A DNA stretch of 64,000 nucleotides from Actinomucor elegans (GCA_026027325.1 JAMSLZ010000003.1:1922001-1986000), one strand, 5' to 3'. Counted from the first letter of the stretch, positions 21,801 to 35,506 are shown. A program made the numbers and translations. Notes: generated from the sequence alone by a model not told the origin.

Positions 21801-24020
21801 TTTTTCATCGATATCGTAAAATGTAACAGGATTTGGATAACAAACTTTTCGCTTTGAAGTAGGATACTTTTATCCCCCATAAAATTAGATTAAAAAACTA
21901 AACCACGCCTTCATCTATAACACACAACTCTATTGAGAGAGATGATTCTATTTCAATAAAAAAAACCGGTTAACTAATAAACTACCATTATGTCCTGTGT
22001 CGATCCATCATCACTTGTCATTGCCATTAATCATCAGTAATAATACAATAATTAATACAAGGGCCAATACGAGAACAATACGGTTACCTGTATAAACTAA
22101 TTCTTCCATGATTTACAAGTAACCGGCTAAACAAGGACTATTATTTTAGCCATTCTCAGCAGTAGTACCTTTAGTCGGTTAAACATAAGATTTTTTAGCT
22201 AATATAAATACACTTCCAATTATGAACAAGTTATTACCAATCAGTAATTTGATTATATTAAAGTTGCATTATTATTACATGAAATCCACTTCAATCGGGA
22301 AACATGGAAATTCATGGAAATAAAAGTTAACTTGTATTAATCTGATCCCCAAATTACCATGTACTTTATTTTATTTCACTTCAAGTGAAAGCAATAATTC
22401 ACTCGAAATTCACTTAAATGTACCATAAATTCTATCAGTAAAAGTGAAGATGTAGCCAGGCTGGGCTAAGACCATTTTTAAAATCTTGATTCGATCTGGT
22501 TTCCACTATGGCTTCTATCGAATTGTAAGTCTATTCAATAAAGTTTTGCTACATTCATCCCGTTTAAAGAGTACACACGGATTTTGAATTTATTCTTATA
22601 GTTTTTACCTTCCTTTCACTGGAAGGCCATAGGAGTAACACGATCTTAGGAATACAGTGATGAAAAAAAATCGTCTTTCTTTCTCATCCAGGCTTCATGT
22701 TTTGGTTTACTAAAACGAAGTGGAGGTTCAAACAAAATATGAAGGGAAAGCAAACACCTTCTCTTCTTGAACCTCATAGAAGCGCCCCTGAAAGGTGTCG
22801 GCGATCAACCGAGCGTAGCACACATAGGACTGGCTAGTCGACAACAAATCAGAAATGGTGTTTAACCAAGCTTAAGAAAGAGTAAAGGAGAGGAGTGCTG
22901 TTGTTGCAGCCGATAATAACGTCAAAAGATAAAGTCAAAGTCATATAATCATAGCCGACCCTAACTCTTTTCTTATTTATTAGAAAAAATAATTATAACG
23001 CAAAATATTGCAGCCCCATTCCCGCAAGGCATGTTTCCTTGCTTATGATAAGAGCAAGAACGAATTGATGAACACAATACCTCTTCTTCAAATTACAGTG
23101 TTGCAAAAACCAGAAGTATGTCAATTTTCGAAATCATTATTAATCTATATCATTATATATTACAATGACTAGAAATTTTGATGAAAATGATTACTGCAAA
23201 CATAATCGGGGTAATTACCCTGGTATTCACAAAATAGTGCAGCAGTTCAAATTTGGAAGATGTTCCTTGAATGCATCATCTTCTGATGCCCATTGGGCCG
23301 TTGTCACCAAGTTCAAACTTTATGTTTGAAATTTATCCCATATCGAAGATGATGCTCAAGACTCCTTTGATGGTCAACCTATCCCAATTAACTTGAGGTT
23401 TATGATATAACCAAATATGAGAAAGGTAATTCCTGAATTAATGTTACCGTGCTTTCAAATCTTTTGAAATTATCGGTGACGGATTGTTTAAGCAGTTTCA
23501 AAAAAAAAAACGGTGTGCTATTGAACCTCATTTTTACAAAGTCAAATAGTACATAAAGATATGGTATCACTATAGAACTATCCGAGCTGTTTATTGGCTA
23601 TAGAGGATTAAACACAGTTTTAGCAGATTGTGATAGAAAAAAAAAATGTGTCCTAAACTTTGATCTCGTTTTTTATGGCAAATCAATGCCGATACACGTG
23701 AGAGAAATTTTAACAAAGTTTAGCTGAAATTTAATGGTACATTGAATGTCGCTACAAGAACTTAATACATTGGCAAAAGCCCTTTTTCTTCAAATACAGC
23801 TAAAGCTCGAGTATTTCAAATACAATAAAATCCCCAACAAATAGATCTCGATACTCCCCAATACACTGATCTTATGTTATTAATAGACCAAGCCCCAAAA
23901 ATGCTATTTTCGCGCTCTACAAAAAAATTATCTAGGCGTTTCGAAAAGATTCGATCCAGATGTTAATCCTTCAGAAATCATCCCATTTTCGACTCCTTTT
24001 AATCAATCCTTCATTTCTCT

Positions 24021-24060
24021 ACGAGCCCTAGTTTAATGTCACATCTAAATAGCTGTGCAT
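24021..24060 (+). repeat. Partial dispersed repeat copy
   Basis: Only the first block is recognisable (CTAGTTTAATGTCACATCTA). Confidence 0.4.
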
Positions 24061-24196
24061 GTTCGGGATGAAACGCGGAATTTTCTGGAAACACCTTTTA
24101 ACTAACATATTATGAATATATTCTAATATACTGAATGATCATAAATTATGTACAACTCATATAGATTAGATCTATTAGATCTAAAGATCCTTAAAC

Positions 24197-24270
24197 CGAT
24201 CTCAGTCAAATATTTTATTAGATTACTTGCAAATGCGCAAAATGAGTTGATGAATCTACTAAAACCTTTG
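24197..24270 (+). repeat. Dispersed 70-bp repeat copy
   Basis: Reads CCGATCTCAGTCAAATATTT, then AATGCGCAAAATGAGTTGAT and ATCTACTAAAACCTTTG. The flank to its left is rich in GATCTA words, as at other copies. Confidence 0.6.
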
Positions 24271-24375
24271 CTTAGCTACAGTAGAATAATAAATGTGTTA
24301 CATTTGTTATTTTTATGAATAGAAAGTAACGCGCATTTTCCATACTTAAAATCTCCTCATCTTTTGATCTCCCGA

Positions 24376-24450
24376 GCGATCTCGTTCAAATGTCTCATTT
24401 AATTGGCGGTTCGTGTTCAAAATTAGCTATTGCTGCATCTAATAAAACAT
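24376..24450 (+). repeat. Dispersed 70-bp repeat copy
   Basis: Reads GCGATCTCGTTCAAATGTCT, CATTTAATTGG, then TGTTCAAAATTAGCTATTGC and TGCATCTAATAAAAC. Both blocks and the spacing match. Confidence 0.6.
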
Positions 24451-24709
24451 CAATTATTCTGCAGTTTAACATGCGATGAGTTCAAGAGACAAATAAACTG
24501 CTTTCCCGTTGGATTTTTTTTAACGTGTCAGTAAAAATATGCCATAGGATATTAAGACGTAGATCGAGACTTTTTTCACGTTTTAGATAGTGCAAAAGCT
24601 GAACAATCTTGTATGAATAATAAATATTATATGGCTTGGATACTTTAATAATATGATAATAAATGACTATATACAAATCTATGAGGGGTAATAATATTGC
24701 TTGGCGTAT

Positions 24710-26219
24710 TTATCCACTTCTGCCCGGTACAGCAACGACTGAATCATAACCTGGTAAAGAGCCAGAAAAGCTATACAATCTATTTGATCTAATTGCGGTA
24801 GTATATGAAGGGACCCTTGATAAATCAATTCCTTGCCATGGCACTCCCAAAGACTCGTTGGAGCCATTTGTCGTAGGCGTATTTGTTCCAGTATGATCAT
24901 TCTCGTCTTCGGTGTCAGAATTTGTCGATAAGGTTGTATTGGCGACGATAGCTGCCTCGTTGGGTGCTGTTATAGCAATAGAAGGCGGCAAATCACCTCT
25001 AGCGATTAATGTAGCAAGTTGTTGAGGATCATAAGGTATTGATTTCCAAGCGTCTTCATAAGCAGGTAAAGTATTTTCATCTTCTTCAGGTGAGACTTCT
25101 GCTATGATGATTGGAATAGCAGCCCTTAGTTCTATGCACGTGTGTTAATGTAAGATTTCCCGGGTTTCCAATCGTTAATGTAATTTACCTGAGATATGAC
25201 CATCTGCGTTGGTCAGAGAGACAGTAAATTTGAGTTTATGCTTGATTTTGATCAGGTCACATAGTGAATCTGTTTGTATCAATCGAGAAGCACAGTCTGG
25301 AACAGGTAATAGCTCAGTCTTTGTCCAAGAATCAGATCCGGAGTTGAAGTTTTCGTCTCGCAAATGCTTTATCACCCTGCCTTCCATCTTTGAATGTTCA
25401 TCAGCTGAAAGTGTGGTGTATTCCTTTAACACGCAAGAAACGGATCTCACTTGCAGATCCTGAGCTATCGGAGACAATGCAAATGTGACGGGTATAAGGC
25501 TTCCCATACTGAATACTTTACTTGGCACGCTGATATCATAGCTTAATTTATCGACCCACACATTTGAAATTACCAGAGATTGGGTCAGTTCCAGTGAAGA
25601 AGGCAAAAGTACACGCGAAACACGGAGCATCTTTCGATCATTATAGTTCATGGAAAACGTCGGTCTTTCCACTACAGCCTTTAATCTATAATTGACTTCA
25701 CCTAAATCATGCTGAACGCTTTCAGGTAAATCACCAGGTAATGGAAGTTCGAAATCCCTAGGTTGTACAATCAAAAATGATCGGTTTAGATTTTTTTCTT
25801 TTCCCGGTCAAACATTTGTGTTTACGTTACCACTTGTAGTGTCCAGGAGGTAAGTGGTATGTCTTGCGGTTGGGTGGCAAAAAGCTCCATTCGTGCATTA
25901 TGATCGTCTTTTCTTCTTTAAAGTGTCGCTGATGTGAGCCGAGACCTGATAAAAGTTTTTTTTTTTTTTTTTTTTTTTAGTTTAAATGATCATTATGGAT
26001 AAATATAACAATACCTTCTGTCCAGTTTACTTTGGCTTTACCGATGAACTTTAAAGATATGGATCTTACTTTGGTTGTTTCATGACAGTTGAGTACAACC
26101 GAACCTCTCAGCATAACGCCAGCAGATTCATCAATATTACCATGTAATATGATATGATCAGTTTCAACGTTGATATGGAAATCTGACGTATGTACAAGTT
26201 GTATGGGATTTGGTAGCAT
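24710..26219 (-). CDS. Alpha-arrestin (ART family) trafficking adaptor
   Basis: Arrestin-like adaptors recruit Rsp5/NEDD4-type ubiquitin ligases to plasma-membrane transporters. Four exons (26015-26219, 25831-25945, 25189-25757, 24710-25131) join to 436 residues. The N-lobe starts PNPIQLVHTSDFHINVETDHIILHG and runs through GSVVLNCHETTKVRSISLKFIGKAKVNWTEG. The typical arrestin strand FELPLPGDLPESVQHDLGEVNYRLKAVVERP follows. The C-lobe contains SYDISVPSKVFSMGSLIPVTFALSPIA and ends before a Ser/Thr/Asn-rich tail with LPAYEDAW, VPSYTTA and LPGYDSV, L/VPxY motifs of the kind that bind WW domains. A 23-T run at 25956-25978 lies in the first intron beside its acceptor. Confidence 0.88.
25956..25978. 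repeat. Poly(T) tract, 23 nt, in arrestin intron 1
   Basis: Uninterrupted T run. On the coding strand it is poly(A) close to the 3' splice site. Confidence 0.9.
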
Positions 26220-29200
26220 TCTATAATGAAGGAAAAGGAAGCAAAAAAAAAAAAAAAAACGAAAAAAAAAAAATTATTAGATATGGGTTTTATTTTATTT
26301 TTTTATTATTTTTTTATTGGTCGTCTCGATCGGTTCCATACCTTTTTGACATGTTTTTAGCACTTTCACTAATGATATGAAAGTCAGATCGATAGGGTCG
26401 AATTGTTTTATAGGAAGAGGCAGCCATTTAATATTACTATTATTATGTAAAAAAAGTTTACGGAAAAGAAGAAATCAAGAAGATTATATACTTGTTGTTG
26501 AAATCATACATTGGTCGCTTATTAATAGGCTAAAGGGTAAAAGAAATGAGTCAATTTTGTCACAGCTAATGTAGATGAAAATGTATTCCCGGACGCGAAA
26601 ATAGAAACCGGCACCCGAGAAATGGTCGTGCTGACCTTATATAGGCCGCAGTTTGTGTTCAACCAAGATCCGTTCTAGACGGAGTAATGAAGAACCCATT
26701 GTCATAACAGATCTGATATGCATCTATTCACTTGCATCACTAGTTGTAGAAGCTTCTATGCATATATGCAACATTATTTTATTCATTTGTACTTTTGAGT
26801 TACTATTCAGCATAGCTGGTTAGACCATTGACTAGTATGATGTCACTTCGTCAATGTAGAGGATCAACGGGGAATTAATGCTAAGATGGCATATATATGA
26901 CTTTCTCACGGAATAAGCTTTCAGTTAACATTGGAGATCTGATATCTTGATTGCGTTAAGTTGACTAATCCATAGATGTATATAGATGAAATAGAGAACC
27001 TTTGACTCATTATTTGCAGTATATAACTCTCATTTGAAATAGCAAGTATCACCTTAAGTGGTATTCTAGTAATTAAAACAGACAGTATATCTCTTACCGT
27101 GATCTAACGTCAATCATTGGTATTTTCCATTAATAACCGGTGTCGCGTAATGTTATTTCCGTGTGCGGAACAGAGCATCTGTTTCATTGGATGGCGGTAA
27201 AAGAATTGTATCAAACAGCCTACGAAATCACAAAATACAATTTGCTTCATCACTAGGTGGATCTAACTCTACAGCTCTTAATAAATGTATAACACAATAG
27301 CCTTTATAGATGAACTAATGCTCATAACTTTATATTTGTTGAGTGTGTACTGTACTATCATGAATGACGTGTACCGGAGCGTAAATAGGATATTAGACTG
27401 ACGGTTCATTAGATCATAGTGTTCTTCACTTGGCAGGTAATTGAATTATATCATTTATTATATGTGAGATATGAAAATCAAGTTTTATTTCTAACAAATT
27501 CACTTTGAAGAAGGTTGATCAATACAGGCACATACTAGAGGTTGATATACACTCAAAAACGGAGATAGAAATGTGTACCGAATGATGCCCCTGTACGGTA
27601 GAATCTCAATGGCTTCTGGGAAATATAGAATCAAGTATGCGCTTTCTAATGAATAAGCTCGCTTAAAAATGCGCCAATCTACACAGGAGTTAGAAAGATA
27701 CAAAAGTCTAATATGATACTTTTGCGACTAGTCCCGTCAATTTGACTTGACTATATACAAATACTCGGCCTCTATATCTGTTCATTGTTAGTCGATACCT
27801 TTGTATATCTATTAACAATTTTTCTATACTCTCACTGATTATGGTTGTTCATTAGTACAAGCTTTATCTGCCTTTTGAAATTATTTTTCTCTTACAAGGA
27901 TGACTTCACCGGCTATACATAGAGGCAGTTTTTCACTAGGCTTGTTTACGAATTATTGTTTCAGTTAGGTTATACTTTGATCAACATCAATATTGTTTTT
28001 TTTCCAATGAATTTGCACGTCTGAATTGATTTAAGCAATCTTAATGTATTAAATATAAAACCGAAAGAGGATTTTGAAATAAGGTATGAGAGCTCATTCT
28101 AACAATTTCTTGAAAAGTTTCCTGGTTTTTTTCATTTCATAGGAATTCTTTCCAACTCCTGGCTAATCTTTCCAAAGATTATCCTGGTTTATATCATAGC
28201 TTCTCTCCAATACAGTTTATTATCTTAACCTATGGTCTCTCTCACTCGAGAACAATCCATCTGAATATTTTATTGTGATGTATACAATGAAACAAATGAC
28301 TAAAATAATAGATGACATGAAATAAATATTGAAACTTGTTATTATGAAGATCCAGCAAAACTAATCACACTGTGTGTCAATACTATCGATGAAAATCATT
28401 ATGTTATTAGTACTTATAAAAAAAAAGCTGTCAATTGCTAGTGAAACAAGTTCTACGGAGGAAGCAATCAAACTTGGTGTGCAATTGCTACATATAGCAT
28501 GTTTTTGGAAAGTAGCCGGATTTTCTTCACATATTCCCATAATAAATGTAGCATGGATTATTCAATTCTTAAACATGGTATATGTTTCATATAGTCCTAG
28601 CAGTTCATATGCTTATGACTCTAAATCTCCAAATGTTAATAATATATTAACTACAGTATGACAGTATATAAATCTATTAGCTGGTCCTACGATCGATATA
28701 TTCGCTCGGTTGCCATCCTCCTATGAGGGTCCTCGGGAGAGGGGGGAGAGGGAATACTACCACAGAGCTTGAGAAGGTATACAGGAAAACCAAAACAGGA
28801 CGAAGAAAGCAACAACGCTTGCTTTCAATGTTTACAGTTAATGTGTCGCAAATTATGGGAAAGATCATTGATAGATAAACTTTTTGTATTCGTTTACTGT
28901 AATTCTAGCAACCCAGTTATTGAGAGAAGCGTAAATAAAGACAACTTTCTGTTGTTAAAAGGATTAGAAGGTATCGGTGGTGATATGCAAGTTAAAATCA
29001 TCCGCTTCTAGTTGATCTACATCTCTTAATGGATGCTGAGCCATTTCTTAGGTATGCTTAGATACATATCCATGAAAGAGAAAATGCACTTAATAGCGTT
29101 CGACTACTCAGGGCTCTTTCTATGTTTTGGGTCTTAATAAGTGAACACAGGAAAGCTTTTGTTGAATATTCATAATAAAATATTCAAATGGTTTGTTCTC

Positions 29201-30321
29201 GAAAGATGGAAACCATAGTTTAAGATGATAAACTGTGCTGGGAAGAAGCCAGGAGAGACTGAGTTGGAAAAATTCTTATAAACTCTTTTAAAATTTGTTT
29301 GGAATAAGCTTTTGTGACTTATTACAAAACACTATTTTAGTTTGATATGCAATGCCTCCAGAACATTTAAATCAATTGAGATGTGCAGGATAAATCTAGA
29401 CGAGCAAATTCATTGGAAAAAAAAAATCAATACATAGAATGAACAAACTTGGAATGTTGGCTGCTGAACATTTACCCTTTTAGTCGATTACATGGCTGAT
29501 TTCGAACAGACGTTAGTATAGAACTATGGTAAAGCTACACCCTGATGAATACGACTTTAAAGATTAATAGATGATGTTTATCGTGCTACGAAAATGGTTG
29601 TAGTGATGGTAAAAGATTGGCAGGAGTCAATGCAAACTAATTGTATATATTAAGTACATTTATATTAAGATCATTAGACTGACTTGAAAACAGTTAAATC
29701 TTCATTCCGGTGAATTCAAGCACATATACAACAAACAAAACTGTACATCGATTAGATAATATTGGTTACTGCTACTATCCCTATGCAGGTAGTAAACAAT
29801 AGGGAAGCCACTCTAGAATCAAAGGCTGCATATTTACTGCATGTGTTGATATTCGAAATGAATTAGATCTTGCGACTCTGTGATTTAATCAGAAATGGTC
29901 TGATAAATCCTTTTGTTCTTAGTTATTGTTTGATTTCTCTGCTTTGTGATACGTGATACATCAAATAGGGGTCAAGTTGTTAAATGAAAACGAACGTGTA
30001 GATAGAGTAACTTTTTTGACATAGTATCTTTCGGTTCCTTCCATTGTAAATTGACGTTTACGAAGCTGTACCTGATATGATTCAGTCAATACCAAGCAAC
30101 AGATGGCGCGAGTTTATTCCTTTTGTCATACAAAAAGAACTCTATTTCAATTGCCAGTGCATTCAATTAAATTGATTGGCTACTGCATAGTCGAAGTTTC
30201 AATTATTAAAGGTTTACGTTTAGTAATTGCCTAGGTTTTACCAATCTTTTTTTTACTCTCTTAATATCACTTTCATAGTCAATCCTTTAAGTCAATGAAC
30301 AAACGAACCTGAATGTAAACA
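26220..30321. other. Gene-free AT-rich region, about 4.1 kb
   Basis: No supported gene. An open frame at 28374-28661 (95 codons, with HIPIINVAWIIQFLN) and another at 28769-29011 look more protein-like than background, perhaps decayed transposon sequence, but I cannot name a family. Short A runs at 26242-26258 and 26263-26272 lie just upstream of the arrestin start. Confidence 0.5.
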
Positions 30322-31386
30322 ATGATGCACCAATTCAAATCCTGTTTAACATTTAGCAACCTGTAAGTTAATAAAGTCTTATAAAAGGTGGATAATTTCT
30401 CATTGTTGCCTAGCCTATCCTTTTACTTAACAATGTTTGCTGCCCCTTCAGTAACCGAATTACCCTTTCTTATGTCTGCTTTGTGTGTTCACTATCTCGG
30501 TAAAAGATACAGACGACTATTCATAGTATTTTGTATTCATATATTTGCATATAGATTCCTTTTTATCGCGTTATTTGCCATTTTACTTTAGTATCACGCT
30601 AGTACCAGCTCCAGTCCAAGTTACTGCTGTGAACAAAACTACTAAAGAGAAGGCTGTATTGTCAATTGATACAAAAAAATCCAATACTCTCAGCCCTGAT
30701 TTCAAGATAGCCGAAAAGCCATTGTCCAATTGTGACATCATAACCAACAAAAGACCCTCTTTGTCCATTGACACTTCCAAACGAGATATTGGATCAAGCA
30801 GAATAACCACGCCCATGATGATCGATTCGCTGCCTGAAAAGCCAGTGAGCAGAAGGAAGCGTCACTATTCGATTTCTACCATGGTAAACAAACCACCTTA
30901 TAAAATCAATGACCCAGACGCGTTCCCTTATCAAGAAACCGTGCCTTCTACACCTCTACTCTCTTACTCTCCCACATCGTCAGTATCTTCTTTCAGTAGT
31001 ATGTCTTGGAATCCCGATGATACCAAGAGGTCGCAGGTAGAAGAAATGATATATCTGTTTGAAACAGGTGGATTCCACCAAGAGAAACTTCAGCATCGCC
31101 GTTATAGCGTTGATTCATACAATCTCCAGCAGCAAAAGAAAGCTTTTATTCGAGAGCGTAAATTTGAATATCAACCTATAGTTGGTGAATGGAAAAAGCG
31201 TGTCGTTGCAAGCAACTACCCTGTCAGTCCAATGGAATCCAAATCAACGTAAGATTTTTTTTTCTATATACAAACAAGCTTTTATAATCATGAATATCTA
31301 ACCGATGAATCTTTTACCATAGTCCCATCCAATCGAAACGAAGAATCACACCAATTCCTGAACATAGTAAATCCCTTGTAGCTTAA
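30322..31386 (+). CDS. Ser/Pro-rich protein of unknown function
   Basis: Three exons are proposed: 30322-30362, 30592-31248 and 31323-31386, joining in phase to 253 residues. The last junction is well supported (GTAAG-type donor, TTTTACCATAG acceptor, short in-frame terminal exon). The first exon (MMHQFKSCLTFSNL) is the only upstream ATG exon I found that keeps the frame, but its 229-nt intron is long for this window. The protein is hydrophilic, with repeated SIDT and RPSLSIDTSKR segments, a serine-rich patch (SYSPTSSVSSFSSMSW) and a more conserved-looking end (RSQVEEMIYLFETGGF to FEYQPIVGEWKKRV). No domain recognised. Codon use and splicing suggest a real gene. Confidence 0.65.
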
Positions 31387-33209
31387 ATCGTATTTTACGT
31401 TATATATTCTCTCTTCTGTACATTTAATACTGTTTCTCTGTTTGTCACTAATAAAAACAATGGTTATTGACAAAAACAAGTTCTGTTGGATAGTAATTTT
31501 AATACGAACGACAAAGGGATGGTTTCAAACAGTAATGATAGAAGGTGGAAGGAATTCTGAGTCATTCATACGGAGCGATGCGGTTAACCTTTGCTTAGCA
31601 GTAATGAGAAGCAGCAATACATTGCTGTTACTTGTAGTAAAATGTGCGCTATTATAAACATCGACAGCTTTTGAATACACAACTTCGATATTTGCTAATG
31701 CGTTCTAATAGACATTGGGTCTAACAGCTTTCAATACCGTAGATATAGCTATAGCTTATATTAAAAGTTTCGATACTGGCCATGATATTTTTTTTTATAC
31801 TTAAACATGAATTCTATCATTATTATGGCTCATTTTCATTCTGTAAATTTATATACCGATCTATGCAGATTTAAGCTTTTTTATCCATTCAGGGCTTGTA
31901 TGTGTTTTAAGAAAAGTTTTAAAGTCAATAAACTGATTGAAGGACTGTCGCTAATTCCAAGGAAAGCCCTAGAACTAGCAATGGGTTGTCAAAGTGTTGC
32001 TATGGCTCGTTAACTATATAGCTGCTGGTGCAGCAGTCCGCCTAATCCCTGTCCTATGTTTAAATTTGCCAACTTGGCCTATACTAGCTTTTATACGGTA
32101 AAAAAAAAAACATTGCGCACGCTGATACATATGTAATAAGATTTGATTATAGATAATGCCCCTATAATCCTTTAATATAGTCAAAAAATGGTATGAAGGT
32201 CATATCATCATCATCATTATAATTGAGATTTTTTCGGTTTTTATTAGTCGGTGAAGATTCACATAATATGGCTTTGGGTGTTGAAAAAAATTGTTTAGAG
32301 TATTTACTTCATATTTTAAGACAAAATAAAGTTGCTATGAAAAGGGCACTTTATTAAAATTCATATAAAATTGAATCGTACATATAATCATTTAAAATAT
32401 GCGCGATATATATCTCAATTGATGTAGCTTCCATGCGCACTCTCATAACTCGAGCAATTTATATTTAATAGTTTCTGAAAATATATATCTACATGTATTT
32501 AGATATATTGAACCTATGTTAGTAATCAACTATGCCTCAAAAATATCATCTTTGCGCTCCATAAAAAGACGAAACTTCAAAAAAATAGAACCTTGGCTTT
32601 TTCGGAAATCGAGTCATTTTGACCTCATTTTTAACATTTCTACATTCTTCAACTGATCCTAGTTCAATGTCGCATTTAATGGCTAACATATGCTTAAATG
32701 AAGCATTTTATCTACTAGAATTAATGTTAAATCAAAGGGCTACGATTACATTACATTTTAAAAATGCATTGCAAATTATATGAATTTCAAATATAACAGA
32801 TCAAATGATCTAATCTCCATTATATTCAGAAAGAGTTTACGCATCAAGTGAAACCTTTGTTTGACCAAGTTCCTCCCCCCTCCCCATAATAATTAACTGC
32901 TGATTATAATATTTCATTCCCATATAAATCCAATAATATAGATATTTCAACCGGTTTTGGCTTAATACTGTAATTGACAAGTAGTATATTGCAGTTACTG
33001 CTCAGAATAAATCATTGCTCCTGCTAAGATTTCATTTAAGAATAGATCATAGATAAACTTGCGGAGTTTTCGGACAGAAAATTTGGATAGGTTATACTTG
33101 TCATGTATGTATTAAAACAGTTATCATTACGGCATGCACAGACCCGATGTTTTATTAATGTAGTATAATTTTATTATAATGATTATGACTAAAATAACTT
33201 GTAAGTCCT
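31387..33209. other. Gene-free AT-rich region
   Basis: No supported gene. It holds one dispersed-repeat copy at 32654-32720 and a C/T-rich spot at 32870-32884. Confidence 0.55.
32654..32720 (+). repeat. Dispersed 70-bp repeat copy
   Basis: Reads TGATCCTAGTTCAATGTCGC, ATTTAATGGCTAACATATGC, then AAATGAAGCATTTTATCTAC. Confidence 0.6.
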
Positions 33210-34293
33210 TTAATTGAAAGGACAATAAAAGCCTCCTAATTCTGGAGAATGTACATCGACAGCTGAAGACCAGGTGATGCCAGATATATGAAAGACAGCC
33301 TATAGGAAAATTAAAGAGGTCAACAATTTTCTGATTTCTGCTAGATATGTGACTATATAGACTCATCATATTCTACCTGCCTGCAATGAGACATTCAAAG
33401 CGGGGGTCTCCGTTGGCATCTGAGGCCCGCATGCATTATACAGATTTTTGAATGTAGGATCATCAACACTCTGAGGCTCATAGTCCACGTGAAACAGCAA
33501 AGACACCATTGTTTCCTTGCGTGGCACTAGGTACAGAGGCCCTGTCCTAGACCAAGCAAATGGAAGATGTGTATCCCTATCCATCAGCACTAACTCAATG
33601 TCTTTGACACGTGTAGGTACGAAATTATCCTGATTATCCAGTGTCATATTTAATTTCCATGCAGCTCGAAGCCAAGGTTGTTGACGAGGCCCCCAATCGG
33701 CCGGTTCCCCAACTCGTTCTGCCTTTTCACTCTTGAGGACCAAACGGGGTATCCGTGGCCAGCAGAAATACATTACAATGGCAATGATGCCTAGCAAACT
33801 GGTGATACAAACGCAGATCCAAAAAATGTGTTTGGACGAACATCGTTTGGGACGTTTGTACTTGAATTTGTCAACGAGCGATTCATGATGTGACAAGTGT
33901 CGTGTGCTGGAGGTGGTGACCATGACATGTTCTCCATTGATCATATCCACAGGATGACTGGTAGAAATAATGGTGGCAGTATCTTCTTCTTCTACATAGA
34001 GCTCGGCTCTTGACTGCACAAAATCGGGTACGTGGTTGGAATAGGGTAAATAGGAGTTGGTTCTACCTGGCTCTGGTTGGAAAATGAGATGTGTTGTGGA
34101 TTTAGGTGTTGTAGGTGAGGTTTCTTTTATAAATAAAGATATTATTATGCAAACAGGTATAATGAGTGTGTTAGATAGAATGAAATACCTATAGTAGATG
34201 ATTTGTGTATTCACCTTTTGTAGAACACCTTCTATTGCGATACGGGTCTGCTTGAATAGAATACAAGGATGTAGGGCGTAGTTTGGTAGACAT
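33210..34293 (-). CDS. Single-pass membrane protein with LEA-2-like domain
   Basis: Exons 34215-34293, 33381-34123 and 33210-33299 give 303 residues. The N-terminal part is cytosolic and hydrophilic. One membrane segment follows a basic stretch (KYKRPKRCSSKHIFWICVCITSLLGIIAIVMYFCW, split here only for reference). It is followed by a beta-rich domain (RLVLKSEKAERVG, WKLNMTLDNQDNFVPTRVKDIELVLMDR, LVPRKETMVSLLFHVDY). That layout resembles the LEA-2/DUF3712 group of fungal membrane proteins, though I am not certain. The last junction requires a GC donor (CAG then GCAGGT at 33380) and a normal AG at 33300-33301. It restores a plausible strand and a cysteine-containing end (SGITWSSAVDVHSPELGGFYCPFN). 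Without this splice the protein would stop seven codons earlier as LQAGRI. Confidence 0.7.
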
Positions 34294-34538
34294 TAAAATA
34301 TATTAAGGAAACGAAAAAGAACAAAAGAAAGAGAAATGACGGACAAAGGATTATATTATGTAGGTTCATCTCCTAACAATAGCCATAGCTCCTGACCATT
34401 CAAGAAGGAACAGCTTAGGGGAATTCCACACACACAAAAAGAAAAAAGACTCAATAGAAAAGGGACGCAATTCATAACCAAGCTGTTGAACTCATGGTAG
34501 TATTTTGGTTTATTTACAGTTAAAGAGAATTTTAGCAT

Positions 34539-35463
34539 TTATCTGGTTTTAGGACGAGGTTTTACTTCCATATCTTTTACAGCATGAAGCATTAGCTTGT
34601 TGATTTGACCTTCAGTGGCATGGAATTGATAGCCCTATTACCATTATTTGTTAGTTTTGATTTAAAATCCAACAAGAGAATAATGTACCTTTGTCCAGTC
34701 ATAGCTAACAGCATATGCAAGGATATTTCCTGAACGATTAAACGCAGTACAAGCGATTGTACCAGTCGATTTAGGCAGCGTGCTTAATCGTTGTTTGGAA
34801 TCTTTGTCCCAGAAACTAATGGTACCATCAGCACCTGCAGTTGAAAACGTGCCATAAGTAGGATGAAATGATATATCATTCACTGAATAAACATTCTTTG
34901 TCTCATCGCGATGACATTTGAAAGAGAAACATTTCCTATCAAATCAAATCATTAATCTATGAAGTTTTGATTTTTTTTTTTCAATCTAATATTCCTTACG
35001 CTACTTCTTTTTCATCAATATATTGAATACCGACACGTCCTTCAATTGATCCTATCGCATAACCCTTTCCATCAATAAAGCAGGAAACTGTACGCGTTTG
35101 CCACTTTAAGGGTGAAATGCACTGTTTAAAGATAGTAGTAGGGTTACTCAAGTTGAAAATCATGATATGACGATCGGCCGTTGCTGCCACGAGTAAATCG
35201 CCCTTAGTATCCATGGAATAACATCGTTCATTCAATTGAACAGTGCCCACAGGCTGAGGCGATCTTAAATCCCAATATTTTAGTGTCTTATCCCAACTTC
35301 CGGTGGCCAAAATATTTGGTTGGTTATTTAAAAACTTGACACATTTCACAGGTTCATCGTGTGCTGCTACTTGCGTCGTTTGACCAGTGGCTAAATTGTA
35401 CATGCGAACTGCTTTATCTGTGCCGCCTGATACAACGGAAGTACCGTCCTTTTTGGATGTTAG

Positions 35464-35506
<43 letters not shown>

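Larger units (their letters stand above)
21801..24709. other. Gene-free AT-rich region
   Basis: About 2.9 kb without a supported gene. It contains clustered TTCACTT/AAGTGAA motifs at about 22374-22450 and three dispersed-repeat copies between 24020 and 24450. Confidence 0.6.

Noticed and set aside
28374..29011. Possible hAT-transposase-like fragments
   Set aside because: A vague similarity of one segment to the pre-catalytic hAT region, but no BED finger, catalytic motif or dimerisation domain could be found.
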